Positions 36,454 through 47,151 are shown, numbered from the stretch's first letter. The stretch: DNA of 64,000 nt from Thermoanaerobacter kivui (GCF_000763575.1 NZ_CP009170.1:1615501-1679500), one strand, 5' to 3'. Numbers and translations are program-made. The notes: generated by a model from the letters alone, not told the origin.

Positions 36454-38841
36454 TGCCCTAAATCTTCTCAACCTTAAGGCATTTGATACAACTGATACTG
36501 AGCTAAATGCCATTGCCCCTCCTGCTATAGCTGGAGTTAAAAATCCCATCGCAGCAAATGGTATGCCGATTGTATTGTATACAAAAGCCCAGAATAAATT
36601 TTGATATATATTTCTCATGGTAGCTTTGCTTAATTTTATGGCGGTCACAATACCCATAAGATTTCCACTTATCAACGTTATATCCGAGGTTTCTATCGCC
36701 ACATCTGTACCTGTACCTATCGCTATGCCAACATCCGCAGTAGCTAAAGCAGGAGCATCATTAATACCATCTCCCACCATTGCAACTACTTTTCCCATTT
36801 TTTGAAGCTTCATAACCTCTTCAGCTTTATGTTCTGGCAATACTTCTGCCACCACATTTTTTATACCAACTTGTTTTGCTATTGCCTCAGCAGTCCTTTT
36901 ATTATCTCCCGTAATCATGTACACTTCAATACCCATAGCCTGTAACTCTTTAATAGCTTTTGCCGAATCACTCTTTACAGTATCTGCAACAGCTATAATG
37001 CCATAAACTCTGTCGTGAGATGCTAATATCATTGCTGTTTTACCTTGTGATTCTAGTTCTTCAACCTTATCTTCAATTGACGTTATATCAATATTTTGTC
37101 TATCCATGAGCCTTCTATTGCCAATATAAAACTCTTTTTCATTTATCGTAATGCATATACCATAGCTTGGTATAGCCTCAAATTTCTCAGGCTCTTCCAA
37201 TATTTTGAATTTTTCTTTTGCTTTATTGACAATTGCTTGTCCCAATGGATGCTCAGAATTTTTTTCCGCAATTCCCGCAATTTTCAAAATCTCATCTTCG
37301 GTGAAATCTCCAAGAGCTACTATGTCTGTAACTTCCGGTTCTCCTTTTGTTATCGTCCCAGTCTTATCAAATACTATTGCCGTTATTTTCCCTGCCTTCT
37401 CAAGATGTTCTCCTCCCTTTATGAGTATACCATTTTCTGCTCCTTTTCCTGTCCCTACCATCACAGAAGTGGGAACTGCAAGTCCAAGCGCACACGGGCA
37501 GGCAATTACAAGTACTGATACTGCATTTATTATGCCCGCATTAAAATCTCCATACCCAAAATACCAAATTAAAAATGTGGTAGCAGCTATGGCTATAACT
37601 GTGGGTACAAAAATACCAGAGATTTTATCAGCAATTTGTTGAATTGGCGCTTTTGATCCTTGGGCATCTTCTACCATTTTAATAATTTGCGACAGTACCG
37701 TATCTTTACCCACTTTTGTCGCTTCAAATTTAAACGTTCCTGTTTTATTTATCGTAGCGCCAATTACTTCATCACCAACGCCTTTTTCTACAGGAATAGA
37801 TTCACCAGTTATCATAGATTCATCTATTGTGGAACTACCCTCAACTATTTTACCGTCAACTGGTATTTTTTCGCCCGGCCTTACAACAACGATATCCCCG
37901 ACTTTGACTTCTTCAATAGGTATATCTAATTCTTGCCCATCCCTTATCACTCTCGCGGTCTTTGCTTGTAGTCCCATGAGGTTTTTTATTGCTTCAGATG
38001 TTTTTCCCTTGGCTATAGCTTCAAGCAGCTTACCTAATGTTACAAGCGTTATAATAACTGCTGATGCCTCAAAATACAAGTAATTGTGTATCTCATGAGA
38101 GGGTTTAGTAAATACATTGTACAAACTATAAAAATATGCTGCAGATGTTCCCATAGCTACCAAAGTATCCATATTTGCCGTCATATTTTTTAAATTGTTC
38201 CAAGCACCTTTATAATATCTAAAACCTACAATAAACTGAACAGGTGAAGATAAAAATACCTGTAACCATGGATTATCAAGTATTCCACCTGAAATTTTAA
38301 ACATTCTCAAAACCATTGATATTACTAACGGCACAGTTAAAATCGCTGAATATATTACAAGTTTCCTTAATGTATTTATTTCTCTCTCTTTTATCTCTTT
38401 TTCTGTGTCAATACCTACTCCAGTCTTTTCTTTTGCATCATATCCTATATCTTTTATCGCTTTAATCATTTTTTCTGTATCAATTTCATTTGAATCATAT
38501 TCGACAATTGCCGTCTCAGCTGCAAAATTAACTGATGCATTGCTTACACCAGGCAGGTTTTTTAAGGTTTTTTCGATTTTGGCAGCGCAGGATGCGCAGG
38601 ACATACCCATAAGTACAAGCTCTACTTTATCTTTTATTACACCATATCCTATATCTTCTATTTTTTTCTCAATATCGCATATGTTAATTTTATCTGGATC
38701 ATATATAACCGTTGCTTTTTCAATCGCAAGATTTACATTTGCGTCTAAAACTCCATCTAAGCTTTTAAGCCCTTTTTCTATTTTTGTTGCACAAGCTGCA
38801 CAAGACATCCCAGTTATTTTTAAATTAGCTTTTTCGGCCAT
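36451..38841 (-). CDS. copA: Copper-exporting P1B-type ATPase
   Basis: A membrane ATPase (about 796 residues) exporting Cu(I). Two N-terminal heavy-metal domains ([12 protein letters not shown] and [12 protein letters not shown]) are followed by eight expected membrane helices, the TGES actuator loop, the transmembrane metal site CPCALG, the phosphorylation motif [16 protein letters not shown] and GDGINDAP. The CPC and HMA motifs point to Cu(I) rather than Zn or Cd. ATG 38841 follows GAGAGGAGATG. It sits near copZ. Confidence 0.93.
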   Translation of the reverse strand: MAEKANLKITGMSCAACATKIEKGLKSLDGVLDANVNLAIEKATVIYDPDKINICDIEKKIEDIGYGVIKDKVELVLMGMSCASCAAKIEKTLKNLPGVSNASVNFAAETAIVEYDSNEIDTEKMIKAIKDIGYDAKEKTGVGIDTEKEIKEREINTLRKLVIYSAILTVPLVISMVLRMFKISGGILDNPWLQVFLSSPVQFIVGFRYYKGAWNNLKNMTANMDTLVAMGTSAAYFYSLYNVFTKPSHEIHNYLYFEASAVIITLVTLGKLLEAIAKGKTSEAIKNLMGLQAKTARVIRDGQELDIPIEEVKVGDIVVVRPGEKIPVDGKIVEGSSTIDESMITGESIPVEKGVGDEVIGATINKTGTFKFEATKVGKDTVLSQIIKMVEDAQGSKAPIQQIADKISGIFVPTVIAIAATTFLIWYFGYGDFNAGIINAVSVLVIACPCALGLAVPTSVMVGTGKGAENGILIKGGEHLEKAGKITAIVFDKTGTITKGEPEVTDIVALGDFTEDEILKIAGIAEKNSEHPLGQAIVNKAKEKFKILEEPEKFEAIPSYGICITINEKEFYIGNRRLMDRQNIDITSIEDKVEELESQGKTAMILASHDRVYGIIAVADTVKSDSAKAIKELQAMGIEVYMITGDNKRTAEAIAKQVGIKNVVAEVLPEHKAEEVMKLQKMGKVVAMVGDGINDAPALATADVGIAIGTGTDVAIETSDITLISGNLMGIVTAIKLSKATMRNIYQNLFWAFVYNTIGIPFAAMGFLTPAIAGGAMAFSSVSVVSNALRLRRFRA

Positions 38842-39062
38842 ATTTTCATCTCCTCTCAATTTGCAGCATTTCCACAAGAAACTTTGTTTGTCGTACTTAT
38901 TTTATACGCTTTTATACAATTCATGCCTGTTACTATACTATTCATATCGGATTTTGTCAATATCACTTATTAAATTTATTTCACAACTCAGTTTACAAAT
39001 AAGTATAATAACATGAGATATGCAAATAATATTTTTGATAATAAAAATTGGAGGTGTTTCAC

Positions 39063-39215
39063 ATGTCAGCAGAAAACGTAGTCAAATGCTCAGTAAATAC
39101 TTGTAATTACTGGAAAGATATGAAGTGTCATGCTCCATCTATTGAAATAAATTCAAAAGTAATGTCTGCAAAGACTAGCTCAGAAACAGAATGCACAACA
39201 TTTAGACCAAAGTAA
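39063..39215 (+). CDS. DUF1540-family small Cys-rich protein, 50 residues
   Basis: A short gene. It reads MSAENVVKCSVNTCNYWKDM and continues KCHAPSIEINSK, ending in a tail with a fourth Cys (TECTTFRPK). The CxVxxCxYWxxxxCxAxxI pattern is the DUF1540 signature of Firmicutes; such proteins may bind metal, and function is unknown. The ATG follows TTGGAGGTG, and an 18-bp perfect terminator starts right at the stop codon. It lies on the opposite strand between copA and copZ. Confidence 0.85.
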   Translation: MSAENVVKCSVNTCNYWKDMKCHAPSIEINSKVMSAKTSSETECTTFRPK

Positions 39216-39256
39216 CACCAAAAAAGCATTGATGACTCATCAATGCTTTTTTGGTG
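39216..39256. terminator. Strong bidirectional terminator
   Basis: An 18-bp perfect stem (CACCAAAAAAGCATTGAT and its complement) with a five-base loop. The stem contains A6/T6 tracts on both sides, so it can terminate the DUF1540 gene and the convergent copZ transcript. Confidence 0.9.
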
Positions 39257-39294
39257 CTTCAAGTCTTTCAAGCTTTTTATGCATATTTAGTGTA

Positions 39295-39519
39295 TTACAC
39301 TTCATATCCTGTATCAATAATTGCTTTTTTCATATCATCTACAGAAACTTTAGCAGGATCATATGTTACCGTAACATTACCTTTGTCAAGGTCAACAACA
39401 GCTTTCAATACCCCATTTAACTTTTTTAGTGCATTTTCGACAGACATCTTGCAATGGTTGCACGTCATCCCCTTAACATTTATAACAATCGTTTCCCCTT
39501 TTGGCCCAAACAAACCCAT
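39295..39519 (-). CDS. copZ: Copper chaperone, HMA domain
   Basis: A 74-residue heavy-metal-associated domain with the metal site MTCNHCKMSVENAL and the usual C-terminal DMKKAIIDTGYEV. It delivers Cu(I) to CopA. The central HC between the cysteines (CNHC) is typical of the CopZ type. It stands as its own minus-strand unit upstream of copA, separated by the DUF1540 gene. Confidence 0.88.
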   Translation of the reverse strand: MGLFGPKGETIVINVKGMTCNHCKMSVENALKKLNGVLKAVVDLDKGNVTVTYDPAKVSVDDMKKAIIDTGYEV

Positions 39520-39591
39520 AATACCCTACTCCTTTCATAAATTAAAATATTATATTGGGGCAGCACATATATTTAACAAAAATTTTTTGCA

Positions 39592-40227
39592 TCAACGTTT
39601 TTTCCTTTTTAAAAAACTTAAAATAGCAGGTATAACTGAAATTACAATTATTGCTATGGTGACCAATCCAAAATGATTTTTCACTATTTCAAGATTTCCA
39701 AAATAATAACCGCCAAAAGTAAACAATGCGACCCAGCATACCCCACCTAAGGCATTGTAAAATAAAAACTTAAAATACCTCATCTCTCCAATCCCTGCTA
39801 CGAAAGGAACAAAAGTTCTAATAATAGGTATAAATCTTCCCAAAACAATAGTGATAGAGCCATATTTTTCATAAAATCTATGAGCTTCCATCAAATGCTC
39901 TTTTTTTATAAACCTCAAATTTTCGCTCTCATAAATTTTTTCTCCAACAAATTTTCCTATATGGTAATTTACAGTATCTCCCAATATGGCAGCAGATGCC
40001 AAAAGTACAAACAAGTAAAATACGTTTAATTTTCCAATTGCCGCAAAAGCTCCTGCAGCAAAAAGAAGAGAATCACCCGGCAAAAATGGCGTTACAACAA
40101 AACCAGTCTCTAAAAATACTATGAAAAACAAAATGCCATAGGTCCATAGTCCATATGTTTGTATAATAGTGCCTAAATATTTATCAAGATGTAGCACAAT
40201 GTCGAGAAAGTCTCTTATAAGGTTCAT
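39592..40227 (-). CDS. DedA-family membrane protein
   Basis: An integral membrane protein of the DedA/SNARE-associated (VTT) family (about 211 residues). The family motif [16 protein letters not shown] and an upstream [12 protein letters not shown] segment are present, with four to five membrane helices. Members act in membrane lipid and proton homeostasis, some as undecaprenyl-phosphate flippases. ATG 40227 is chosen because AAAGGATG precedes it; longer frames lack a ribosome site. Confidence 0.9.
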   Translation of the reverse strand: MNLIRDFLDIVLHLDKYLGTIIQTYGLWTYGILFFIVFLETGFVVTPFLPGDSLLFAAGAFAAIGKLNVFYLFVLLASAAILGDTVNYHIGKFVGEKIYESENLRFIKKEHLMEAHRFYEKYGSITIVLGRFIPIIRTFVPFVAGIGEMRYFKFLFYNALGGVCWVALFTFGGYYFGNLEIVKNHFGLVTIAIIVISVIPAILSFLKRKKR

Positions 40228-40326
40228 CAACTTCATCCTTTCATATATATAGTAGTACAACATCAATTATACTATATATATGAAAGGTTTTGTAAAAATA
40301 TATGAAAATCTAATAAAATTTTAATC

Positions 40327-40677
40327 TTACTCATTCCAATGGCCATGTCTATGGCGCATACCTCTATGACCTCTTTGTTCTTCTTCATAAACTCTGTAAT
40401 TTCCACCTTCCACTCTTATCGCTTTACCATTAACCAGAGCATCTGCCACCTTTTGGCGGGCAGAATTGATTATTCTAAAAAATGTTGGCCTTGATACCTT
40501 CATCATATCCGCACATTCTTCTTGTTCCAAACCCTCAAGGTCTTTAAGTCTTATAGCTTCAAGCTCTTCTACTGTCAAAATAACTTCCTCTAATAAGTGC
40601 ATAGGTACACCCATTGGTTTGAAATAAGTTACATCCGGTTCACTTTTTACCCATCTACATTTTGGAGGTCTTGGCAT
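40327..40677 (-). CDS. DUF134-family DNA-binding protein
   Basis: A 116-residue protein starting MPRPPKCRWVKSEPDVTYFKP, the DUF134 signature, with a sigma-region-4-like helix-turn-helix (LTVEELEAIRLKDLEGLEQEECADMMKVSRPTFFRIINSARQKVADAL) and a His/Arg/Gly-rich tail (RGHRGMRHRHGHW) that could bind metal. Such proteins are often found near iron-molybdenum-like (NifB/DUF-type) or metal genes. The target is unknown. Confidence 0.87.
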   Translation of the reverse strand: MPRPPKCRWVKSEPDVTYFKPMGVPMHLLEEVILTVEELEAIRLKDLEGLEQEECADMMKVSRPTFFRIINSARQKVADALVNGKAIRVEGGNYRVYEEEQRGHRGMRHRHGHWNE

Positions 40678-40744
40678 TTTCTCACACCCTATTGTTTAAT
40701 AAATTACGATTACTTTAATATTTTATACCTTACTAAGAAAAATA

Positions 40745-43196
40745 TCAATCCTTCATATATGCCAAAAATTTTTCAACAAGAATCGGATCAAATTGTATCT
40801 CCGCCATCCTCTTAATCTCCTCTAACGCTTTTTCTTTAGGCATTGCCTTTCCTTCGGTATCCGTCATACTCACATATGCATCTACTATAGCCAAAATTCT
40901 GCATTCATAAGGTATATCTTCACCTTTTACTCCTAAAGGATATCCACTGCCATTCCACCATTCATGATGCATTAAAATCATATCCGCAAGATGAGCCAAG
41001 TCAGGTGATGTCATGGCAATCCTATACCCTATTTCACAATGCTTTTGAAACGCCACTCTTTCTTCTTCACTTAAATTATCTAATTTTGAAAATATGTAGT
41101 CCGTTGTGCCAATTATTCCTATATCATGGAATTATGCCAAAAGTTCCAAATTTCTTATTCTATTTTTGGAAAGCTTAAGATATTCAGCAAAACTTACCAA
41201 AAGCTCTTTTACCATATTTTGATGCCTTTTTAATGCGGGTTGTCTCACTTCAAAAATCTTTAAAATAGAATCTAATACTTTTCTATAACTGCTGCGTTTA
41301 TGAAAAAGCTTTTCTCTATACATGTTATTATCTGCTTCTTTAAAAACCTCTTCTATCTTATCAAAACTGTTGTTTTTAACAGCATACCCTATAGACACGC
41401 TCAAAGCTATATTGTCCTTTTCAAAAGTAAACTTGCTGTCTTCCACCATTTTGCGTATTCTTTCTGTAGCTTTTTCAACGACATCAATACCTGTATTTGG
41501 CAATATTACTGCAAACTCGTCTCCGCCTATTCTCGCTATAATGTCTTGGCTTCTAAAACACTTTCTCAATATATCGGCAGCAGTTTTCAAAAGCATATCC
41601 CCAGCTTTGTGGCCCATAGTATCGTATATCCATCTTTAAAAGTTCCTCCAATTCGTAACCATAAGCCTCTACTGCAGCTTTATTTGCCTCTATAATCTTA
41701 CCGTCTTGGTACCTTGCAAACAATATTATGTCATTTATATTGTTAAAAAGCAGTTTATACCTTTTTAAAATTTGTTCGGCTTTTTTGTTTTCTGTAATAT
41801 CGCGAGAAATAAAAGATATACCAATATACCTACCTAACTCATCTTTTAAAGCAGCAACTGAAACAAGCACATGTATGGTTTTTCCCTCTTTTGTAATCCG
41901 TATTCCTTCATAACTTTTTATTTCTTCTCCTTTTAACAGTCTTTGTAAAATATTTTTGACTTTTTCTTTTTCAAAATCTGGAATCAAAGTGTATATGCTC
42001 TTACCTATTATTTCATCAGCTTTATAGCCGTATATTTTTTCACAGCCTTTATTCCAAGTTTGAATAATGCCTTCAAGGTCAAAACTCCCAATTCCTTCAT
42101 TAGAAGATTCTACAATAAATTCATACTGTTTCAATAGCTTTTCATACTCTCTTTTATCGCTTATATCTCTAAAAACCATCACTGTACCTATAATGTTTCC
42201 TTCCGCATCTTTTATTGGAGCAGCAGAATCAGCAATGGATATCACACGACCATCTTTTGATATCAACGCAGTGTGATTTGCAAGCCCTGTAATCTCACCG
42301 GTTTTAAGAACTTTTTCTATAGGAATTTCAGCCTTTTCCTTAGTATCCTCATTTATTATGTTAAAAACTTTATCAATTTTTTCTCCCAAAATTTCTTCTT
42401 CTTTATATCCCGTAAGCTTTTTCACTGTAGGGTTCATAAATTTAACATTGCCATTGGCATCTGTGGCAATAACCGCATCTCCAATGCTTTTTAATGTAAC
42501 TTTAAGCCATTCTTTTTCTTCATGCAAAGAATTTATAAGTTCTTTTTGTTTGCGGTCAATTGCTGCTAATCTATTTCTCGCAATTTCATAAAATTGCATC
42601 AATAAAACAATTGCCATGATAATTTTTAGGGAATACAAAAGGTCAAAGTCTACCAAATAATTTAGCAAATTAAAATGGTTAATAACAGGATACGTTATTT
42701 CTCTAATACCTATCAAAATAAATAGTATTCCTATAACCAAACTGGAAACAACTTTCAAAAGATTGATATTTTTAAATACCAATACACCAGAAATTATACT
42801 CATAACACCTAAAAAAACGTACATCGGCAAGACATCTATGTAATTACTTTTTTCTAAAATCTTACCTCCGCCATACCACCCACAACAAAGTAAAATTAGC
42901 CATAACACTTTTTTTGAAAAATTTATTTCAAAAAAAGAATAAAAACCATAAGTAAATAGTATAGAGCTAATTAAAAGCAATATAAAAATTGATACTTGCG
43001 TAAAAGGAACATTTTGAATTGTCTTATACTCTATCATATACTCTAAAGCATACCTTATTAAATCAAGTCCCCACGCACTCCCCCAAAACTTAATATACTT
43101 TTCTTTTTCTGCATTATGTACAAATAAATAAAACATCGCTAACACTAGCAAAATAATAATTTGATAATTTAAAGAAATATGTACAGCATCAAACAT
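40745..43196 (-). pseudogene. Membrane PAS-PAS-PAS-GGDEF-HD-GYP protein, decayed
   Basis: A c-di-GMP signalling protein: hydrophobic N-terminal membrane region (about 170 residues), at least two full PAS domains plus part of a third, a GGDEF domain (MGHKAGDMLLKTAADIL..IGGDEFAVILP) and an HD-GYP domain (HHEWWNGSGYPLGVKGEDIP). Two lesions are visible. At about 41620 the third PAS is joined to the middle of GGDEF by a deletion that also shifts the frame (the frame after MDIRYYGPQSW is wrong). At 41129-41131 a TAA lies in frame before FHDIGIIG, where Leu is expected. The protein cannot be made whole. Confidence 0.88.
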
Positions 43197-43330
43197 AAAT
43201 TTCCCCTCTCTCCCCAAAAAAGCAAATACTTCTAACTATGTCTAAGTATATTATAAAACCTTTTAAAACTTATGTCTATTAGCAAATTTCTTTTTTCCGA
43301 AAACAATAAAAAGAGAAAATTCCTCTCTTT

Positions 43331-44017
43331 TTATTGTCTAATCAGTATTTCACTGAATTTTCCACTAATTGCCTTTTTTATTTCTAATAAAAATTTAATA
43401 TCGCAGTCCTCTATACCACTTATATTTTTATCCAAGACTCCTTCAGCATATTTATACCTTTGCAAGGCATATCTTTTTGCGGGAGAAATCCAATCAGAAA
43501 TAGAAATAAAATCTTCTAAAGCAAGAAGTTTATCATTTACAGTAGTTCTAAACTCATAATCCACTCCAGAATTTTTAATTATCTCCACACTTTTTTGTAT
43601 ATTATTTATATCTGCTTTATTTTTCAAAAACAAATCGTATTTTTCTAGAGGAGCTTTTACATCCATAGCTACATAATCAATAAGCTTTTCCTCTAACAAA
43701 TTTTTTAATATCTGAGGTCTTGAACCATTAGTATCAAGCTTTACACTAAAATTTAACGCCTTTATCTCCTTTATAAAATCTTTTAATCCTTTCCACAGCG
43801 TTGGTTCTCCCCCTGTTATGCAAACCCCTTCTATTACATTTGCCCTTTTTTTGAGATAGTCAAAAAATTCTTTTTCACTGCGAACTCCTTCTCTTAAAGG
43901 GATTAAATAACTATTGTGACAGTAAGAACACAGGAAATTGCAGCCACTTACAAAAACAGTGGCTGCAATTTTTCCCGGGAAATCGACAAAAGAAACAGGC
44001 ATAAAGTCGTACATCAT
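43331..44017 (-). CDS. nrdG: Anaerobic ribonucleotide reductase activating protein
   Basis: A radical-SAM enzyme (228 residues) that generates the glycyl radical on NrdD. The cluster motif CNFLCSYCHN is near residue 30, followed by ITGGEPTLWKGL. It overlaps the nrdD stop codon by four bases, so the two are translationally coupled, and it shares the cobalamin riboswitch upstream of nrdD. Confidence 0.93.
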   Translation of the reverse strand: MMYDFMPVSFVDFPGKIAATVFVSGCNFLCSYCHNSYLIPLREGVRSEKEFFDYLKKRANVIEGVCITGGEPTLWKGLKDFIKEIKALNFSVKLDTNGSRPQILKNLLEEKLIDYVAMDVKAPLEKYDLFLKNKADINNIQKSVEIIKNSGVDYEFRTTVNDKLLALEDFISISDWISPAKRYALQRYKYAEGVLDKNISGIEDCDIKFLLEIKKAISGKFSEILIRQ

Positions 44018-46092
44018 ATAGCAAATTCCTTTCTTTCTTTAAACTCTTTTTGCTTTCCTTTATTCCAATTTTTAACTGGTCTGTAGTATCCTACAACTCT
44101 ACTGTAAACTTCACACTCTTTTCCACAGTATGGGCATTCAAAATATTCTCCCGATATATATCCATGGTCTTCACATATTGAAAAAGTCGGCGTTATTGTG
44201 TAGTAAGGTATTCGGTAATTGTGAGCTATCTTTTTAACCAAAGCTTTGCAGGTATTTACATCATTTATGCTCTCACCGATAAATCCGTGAAACACTGTGC
44301 CACCTGTATATTTGCATTGCAATTCCTCCTGCAAGTCGAGAGCAGTAAATATATCTTCTGTAAAGTCTACAGGAAGCTGTGTTGAATTAGTATAATAAGG
44401 CACATCGCTACCTGCAGTTATTATATCGGGGAATAATTCTTTATCTTTTTTAGCCAATCTATAGGAAGCTCCTTCTGCAGGGGATGCTTCTAAATTGTAC
44501 ATGAAATTAAATTCTAATTGATATTGTTCTAATTTATGCCTCATAAAATCTAATACTTCAACTGCAAATTTCCTTCCCTCTTCACTGGCTATACTTACTC
44601 CCATGAAATTTAATAGTGCTTCATTCATTCCAATGAGTCCTATTGTGTTAAAATGGTTTTGCCAGTAAAATCCAAATCTCTTTTTTATATCTCTTAAGTA
44701 AAATTTTGAATAAGGATACAATCCCATTTCAGTCATTTTCTCTAAAATTTCTCTCTTTATTTCAAGGCTTGTTTTTGCAATATCCATAAGCCTTTCTAAC
44801 CTTTGGAAAAACTCTTCTTTTGATTTAGATAAATATCCAATTCTTGGCATATTTATTGTTACAACCCCTATTGAACCTGTAAGAGGGTTCGCTCCAAAAA
44901 GCCCTCCCCCACGCTTTCTTAATTCTCTGTTGTCCAACCTCAACCGACAGCACATCGACCTCACATCATTGGGATCTAAATCACTATTTACAAAATTGCT
45001 AAAATAGGGTAAACCATACTTTGCAGTCATTTCCATTATTTTATCTATGACAGGACTATCCCAGTCAAAATTTTTAGTTATATTATAAGTGGGTATTGGA
45101 AAAGTAAATATCCTGCCACTGGCATCCCCTTCCATCATAACTTCTGCAAATGCTATATTTAGCATGTCCATTTCTTTTTGAAATTCTTTATATGTTTTAT
45201 CCATCAATTGACCACCAATTATAACAGGTTCATCTGCCATAATCTCCGGTACCACAAGGTCCATAGTTATGTTTGTAAAAGGAGTTTGAAATCCCACTCT
45301 AGTTGGAACATTTATGTTAAATATAAACTCCTGTAAAGCCTGTTTGACCTCTTTGTAAGAAAGATTATCATAATATATAAAAGGTGCCAAATAAGTATCA
45401 AAATTAGAAAAAGCTTGTGCACCAGCTGCTTCCCCTTGAAGTGTATAGAAAAAGTTGACAATCTGTCCAAGAGCGGACCTAAAGTGCCTTGGAGGTTTGC
45501 TTTGAACTTTCCCCTCCACCCCTGTAAATCCAGAAAGCAGTAAATCCCTTAAATCCCATCCACAGCAATACACAGATAAAAGACCTAAGTCATGAATGTG
45601 CAAATCTCCATTTACATGGGCATCTCTAACTTCTGGAGGATATATTTTGTTTAACCAGTAATGAGCTGTTATCGTACTGGAGATATGGTTATTTAAACCT
45701 TGGAGTGAATAACTCATATTGCTATTTTCATTTACTCTCCAGTCCTGTTTTCCTATGTATTCGTCCACCATTTTTTCAATATCCATGAACATGTTTCTAA
45801 ATTCCCTAATATCTTGATGCTGCTTTCTGTATAAAATATACGCTTTTGCAGCCTTAGCGTAGCCGTGTTTTATAAGATACTGTTCAACAATATCTTGTAT
45901 TTGCTCCACACTGGCTATTCCCTCTAAATGCTTTTCAACATAATCAGTAACCTCATCTGCTACTTCAACTGCTTGTTCATATTCTCCTTCCCCCACTGCT
46001 TTAAAAGCTTTATATATAGCATTTACAATCTTAGATTTATCAAATTCAATCTCTCTTCCATTTCTTTTTATGACCTTCATAGCGATTTTCAT
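44014..46092 (-). CDS. nrdD: Anaerobic ribonucleoside-triphosphate reductase (class III)
   Basis: Makes deoxyribonucleotides under strict anaerobiosis. An N-terminal ATP cone (KVIKRNGREIEFDKSKIVNAIYKAF) precedes the glycyl-radical enzyme core; a C-terminal zinc site (CEDHGYISGEYFECPYCGKEC) and the glycyl radical loop RVVGYYRPV are intact. ATG 46092 lies nine bases from GGAGG; other in-frame ATGs nearby (46113, 46080) fit less well. The leader of about 300 nt carries a cobalamin riboswitch. Confidence 0.94.
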   Translation of the reverse strand: MKIAMKVIKRNGREIEFDKSKIVNAIYKAFKAVGEGEYEQAVEVADEVTDYVEKHLEGIASVEQIQDIVEQYLIKHGYAKAAKAYILYRKQHQDIREFRNMFMDIEKMVDEYIGKQDWRVNENSNMSYSLQGLNNHISSTITAHYWLNKIYPPEVRDAHVNGDLHIHDLGLLSVYCCGWDLRDLLLSGFTGVEGKVQSKPPRHFRSALGQIVNFFYTLQGEAAGAQAFSNFDTYLAPFIYYDNLSYKEVKQALQEFIFNINVPTRVGFQTPFTNITMDLVVPEIMADEPVIIGGQLMDKTYKEFQKEMDMLNIAFAEVMMEGDASGRIFTFPIPTYNITKNFDWDSPVIDKIMEMTAKYGLPYFSNFVNSDLDPNDVRSMCCRLRLDNRELRKRGGGLFGANPLTGSIGVVTINMPRIGYLSKSKEEFFQRLERLMDIAKTSLEIKREILEKMTEMGLYPYSKFYLRDIKKRFGFYWQNHFNTIGLIGMNEALLNFMGVSIASEEGRKFAVEVLDFMRHKLEQYQLEFNFMYNLEASPAEGASYRLAKKDKELFPDIITAGSDVPYYTNSTQLPVDFTEDIFTALDLQEELQCKYTGGTVFHGFIGESINDVNTCKALVKKIAHNYRIPYYTITPTFSICEDHGYISGEYFECPYCGKECEVYSRVVGYYRPVKNWNKGKQKEFKERKEFAI

Positions 46093-46135
46093 CTTTTTAA
46101 ACCTCCATTTCATTGTTCTTTTGCAAATAATTAAC

Positions 46136-46164
46136 CCTCTTAACTCCTACGGCCAGTTAAGAGG
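46136..46164 (-). promoter_or_regulatory. Leader hairpin between the B12 riboswitch and nrdD
   Basis: CCTCTTAACT pairs with AGTTAAGAGG over a nine-base loop, about 40 bp before the nrdD start. Upstream, GAGGTACC...TACCTC can form a competing stem that shares the CCTC bases. The two exclusive structures are a plausible expression platform for the riboswitch. No strong T run follows, so the effect may be on translation or elongation rather than classic termination. Confidence 0.5.
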
Positions 46165-46211
46165 TATACAAAGGTACCTCACCTCCTCTATACACCGTAG
46201 AGCAAGTGATG

Positions 46212-46412
46212 CAAATACAGGCAGGTCTCCTGACTTAGGGTCACCGCTCTTTACGCCTTCCCATCTTTCAAACATTGGGGACGGTTCCTTTTGTCTGAAC
46301 AGACAGTGGCATAATGTAAAGAGCTCACCATCACAGTGGCGGGACCGTGCAGGACTTTCACCTGCTTCCCTTTTAACCCAATTTTGAAGCCAAAATTGGG
46401 CACCTGTATTTG
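46212..46412 (-). ncRNA. Cobalamin (B12) riboswitch
   Basis: On the minus strand the conserved boxes are clear: the closing stem AAATACAGG/CCTGTATTT, GGGAAGCAGGTGAAAGTCC, TGCACGGTCCCGCCACTGT (with the B12-box GCCACTG) and the 3' block AAGTCAGGAGACCTGCCTG. It lies in the nrdD leader, so B12 should repress the anaerobic class III reductase when a B12-dependent class II enzyme can take over. Confidence 0.95.
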
Positions 46413-46558
46413 ATATTATTGAATTTTCTACAAAATGTAGTATACATAATTATATTTACCTCAATATTTAGTATATCATTGCCTTATAACCTTGTCAATA
46501 AAAAATAATTTTTTAACATCCTTTTTTTGTAAACCTACAGAAATATTATAATTAAGAC

Positions 46559-46577
46559 GGCAGGATTTTCTCCTGCC
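46559..46577. terminator. Hairpin downstream of the Fur-family gene
   Basis: GGCAGGA (46559-46565) pairs with TCCTGCC (46571-46577). The minus-strand flank is only mildly T-rich. It lies about 33 bp after the fur-family stop and is a probable terminator. Confidence 0.5.
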
Positions 46578-46609
46578 TCCTTCCAAAAATTTTTTAATAG
46601 CCACCCATA

Positions 46610-47086
46610 TCAATGTTCCTCATCTCTTTGAATAGTTTTTTTACATTTACTACATATTCCATAAAAATTTAACTCTCCATAATATACATCAAAATCGTAT
46701 TTTTGATCTATCATTTTTATATATCTAATCAAATCAGGACTGTAATATTCATCTATACTGCCACAATATTTACAAATTAAATGAGCATGAATCTTTTTTT
46801 TGTTAAACATTTTAAGTTCATAGTATTTTTTATCCCCAATCACATTTTCTGATAATATACCTCTGTCTACAAAAATTTTTAAATTTCTATAAAGAGTTGC
46901 TACACCATAATGGGGACATTCTTTCTTTACTTCTTGGTAAAGGGTATCAAAGTCAAAATGAGTATTTGGATTTTTTAAAAACACATCTAGTAAGATCTGT
47001 CGCTTTTCAGTTATTTTTAAGCCATTTGCTTTTAAAGCCTTTATTAAAAGGGGCATTAAATCATTTTTACTTTTAATAGTATTCAT
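46610..47086 (-). CDS. Fur-family metalloregulator
   Basis: A dimeric metal- or peroxide-sensing repressor (158 residues). The winged helix includes ITEKRQILLDVFLKNPNTHFDFDTLYQEVKKECPHYGVATLYRNL, the metal region KKIHAHLICKYCGSIDEY, and a second zinc pair CSKCKK at the C-terminus (two CxxC pairs, a structural zinc site). Whether it is Fur, PerR or Zur cannot be decided; no iron box is obvious in the window. Its promoter carries two palindromes that may be its own operator. Confidence 0.9.
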   Translation of the reverse strand: MNTIKSKNDLMPLLIKALKANGLKITEKRQILLDVFLKNPNTHFDFDTLYQEVKKECPHYGVATLYRNLKIFVDRGILSENVIGDKKYYELKMFNKKKIHAHLICKYCGSIDEYYSPDLIRYIKMIDQKYDFDVYYGELNFYGICSKCKKTIQRDEEH

Positions 47087-47105
47087 AATAAATCACCAAA
47101 TTTCA

Positions 47106-47151
47106 AACATATGTTCAATTTAAATATACATCTTTTATTGACATATGTCAA
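47106..47151 (-). promoter_or_regulatory. Fur-family gene promoter with two palindromes
   Basis: TTGACA (47146-47151) and TATATT (47123-47128) on the minus strand are 17 bp apart. The -35 box is the left half of a perfect palindrome, TTGACATATGTCAA (47138-47151), and AACATATGTT (47106-47115) lies past the start site. Both share the core ACATATGT, which suggests one regulator binding twice, perhaps the Fur-like protein itself. Confidence 0.7.
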
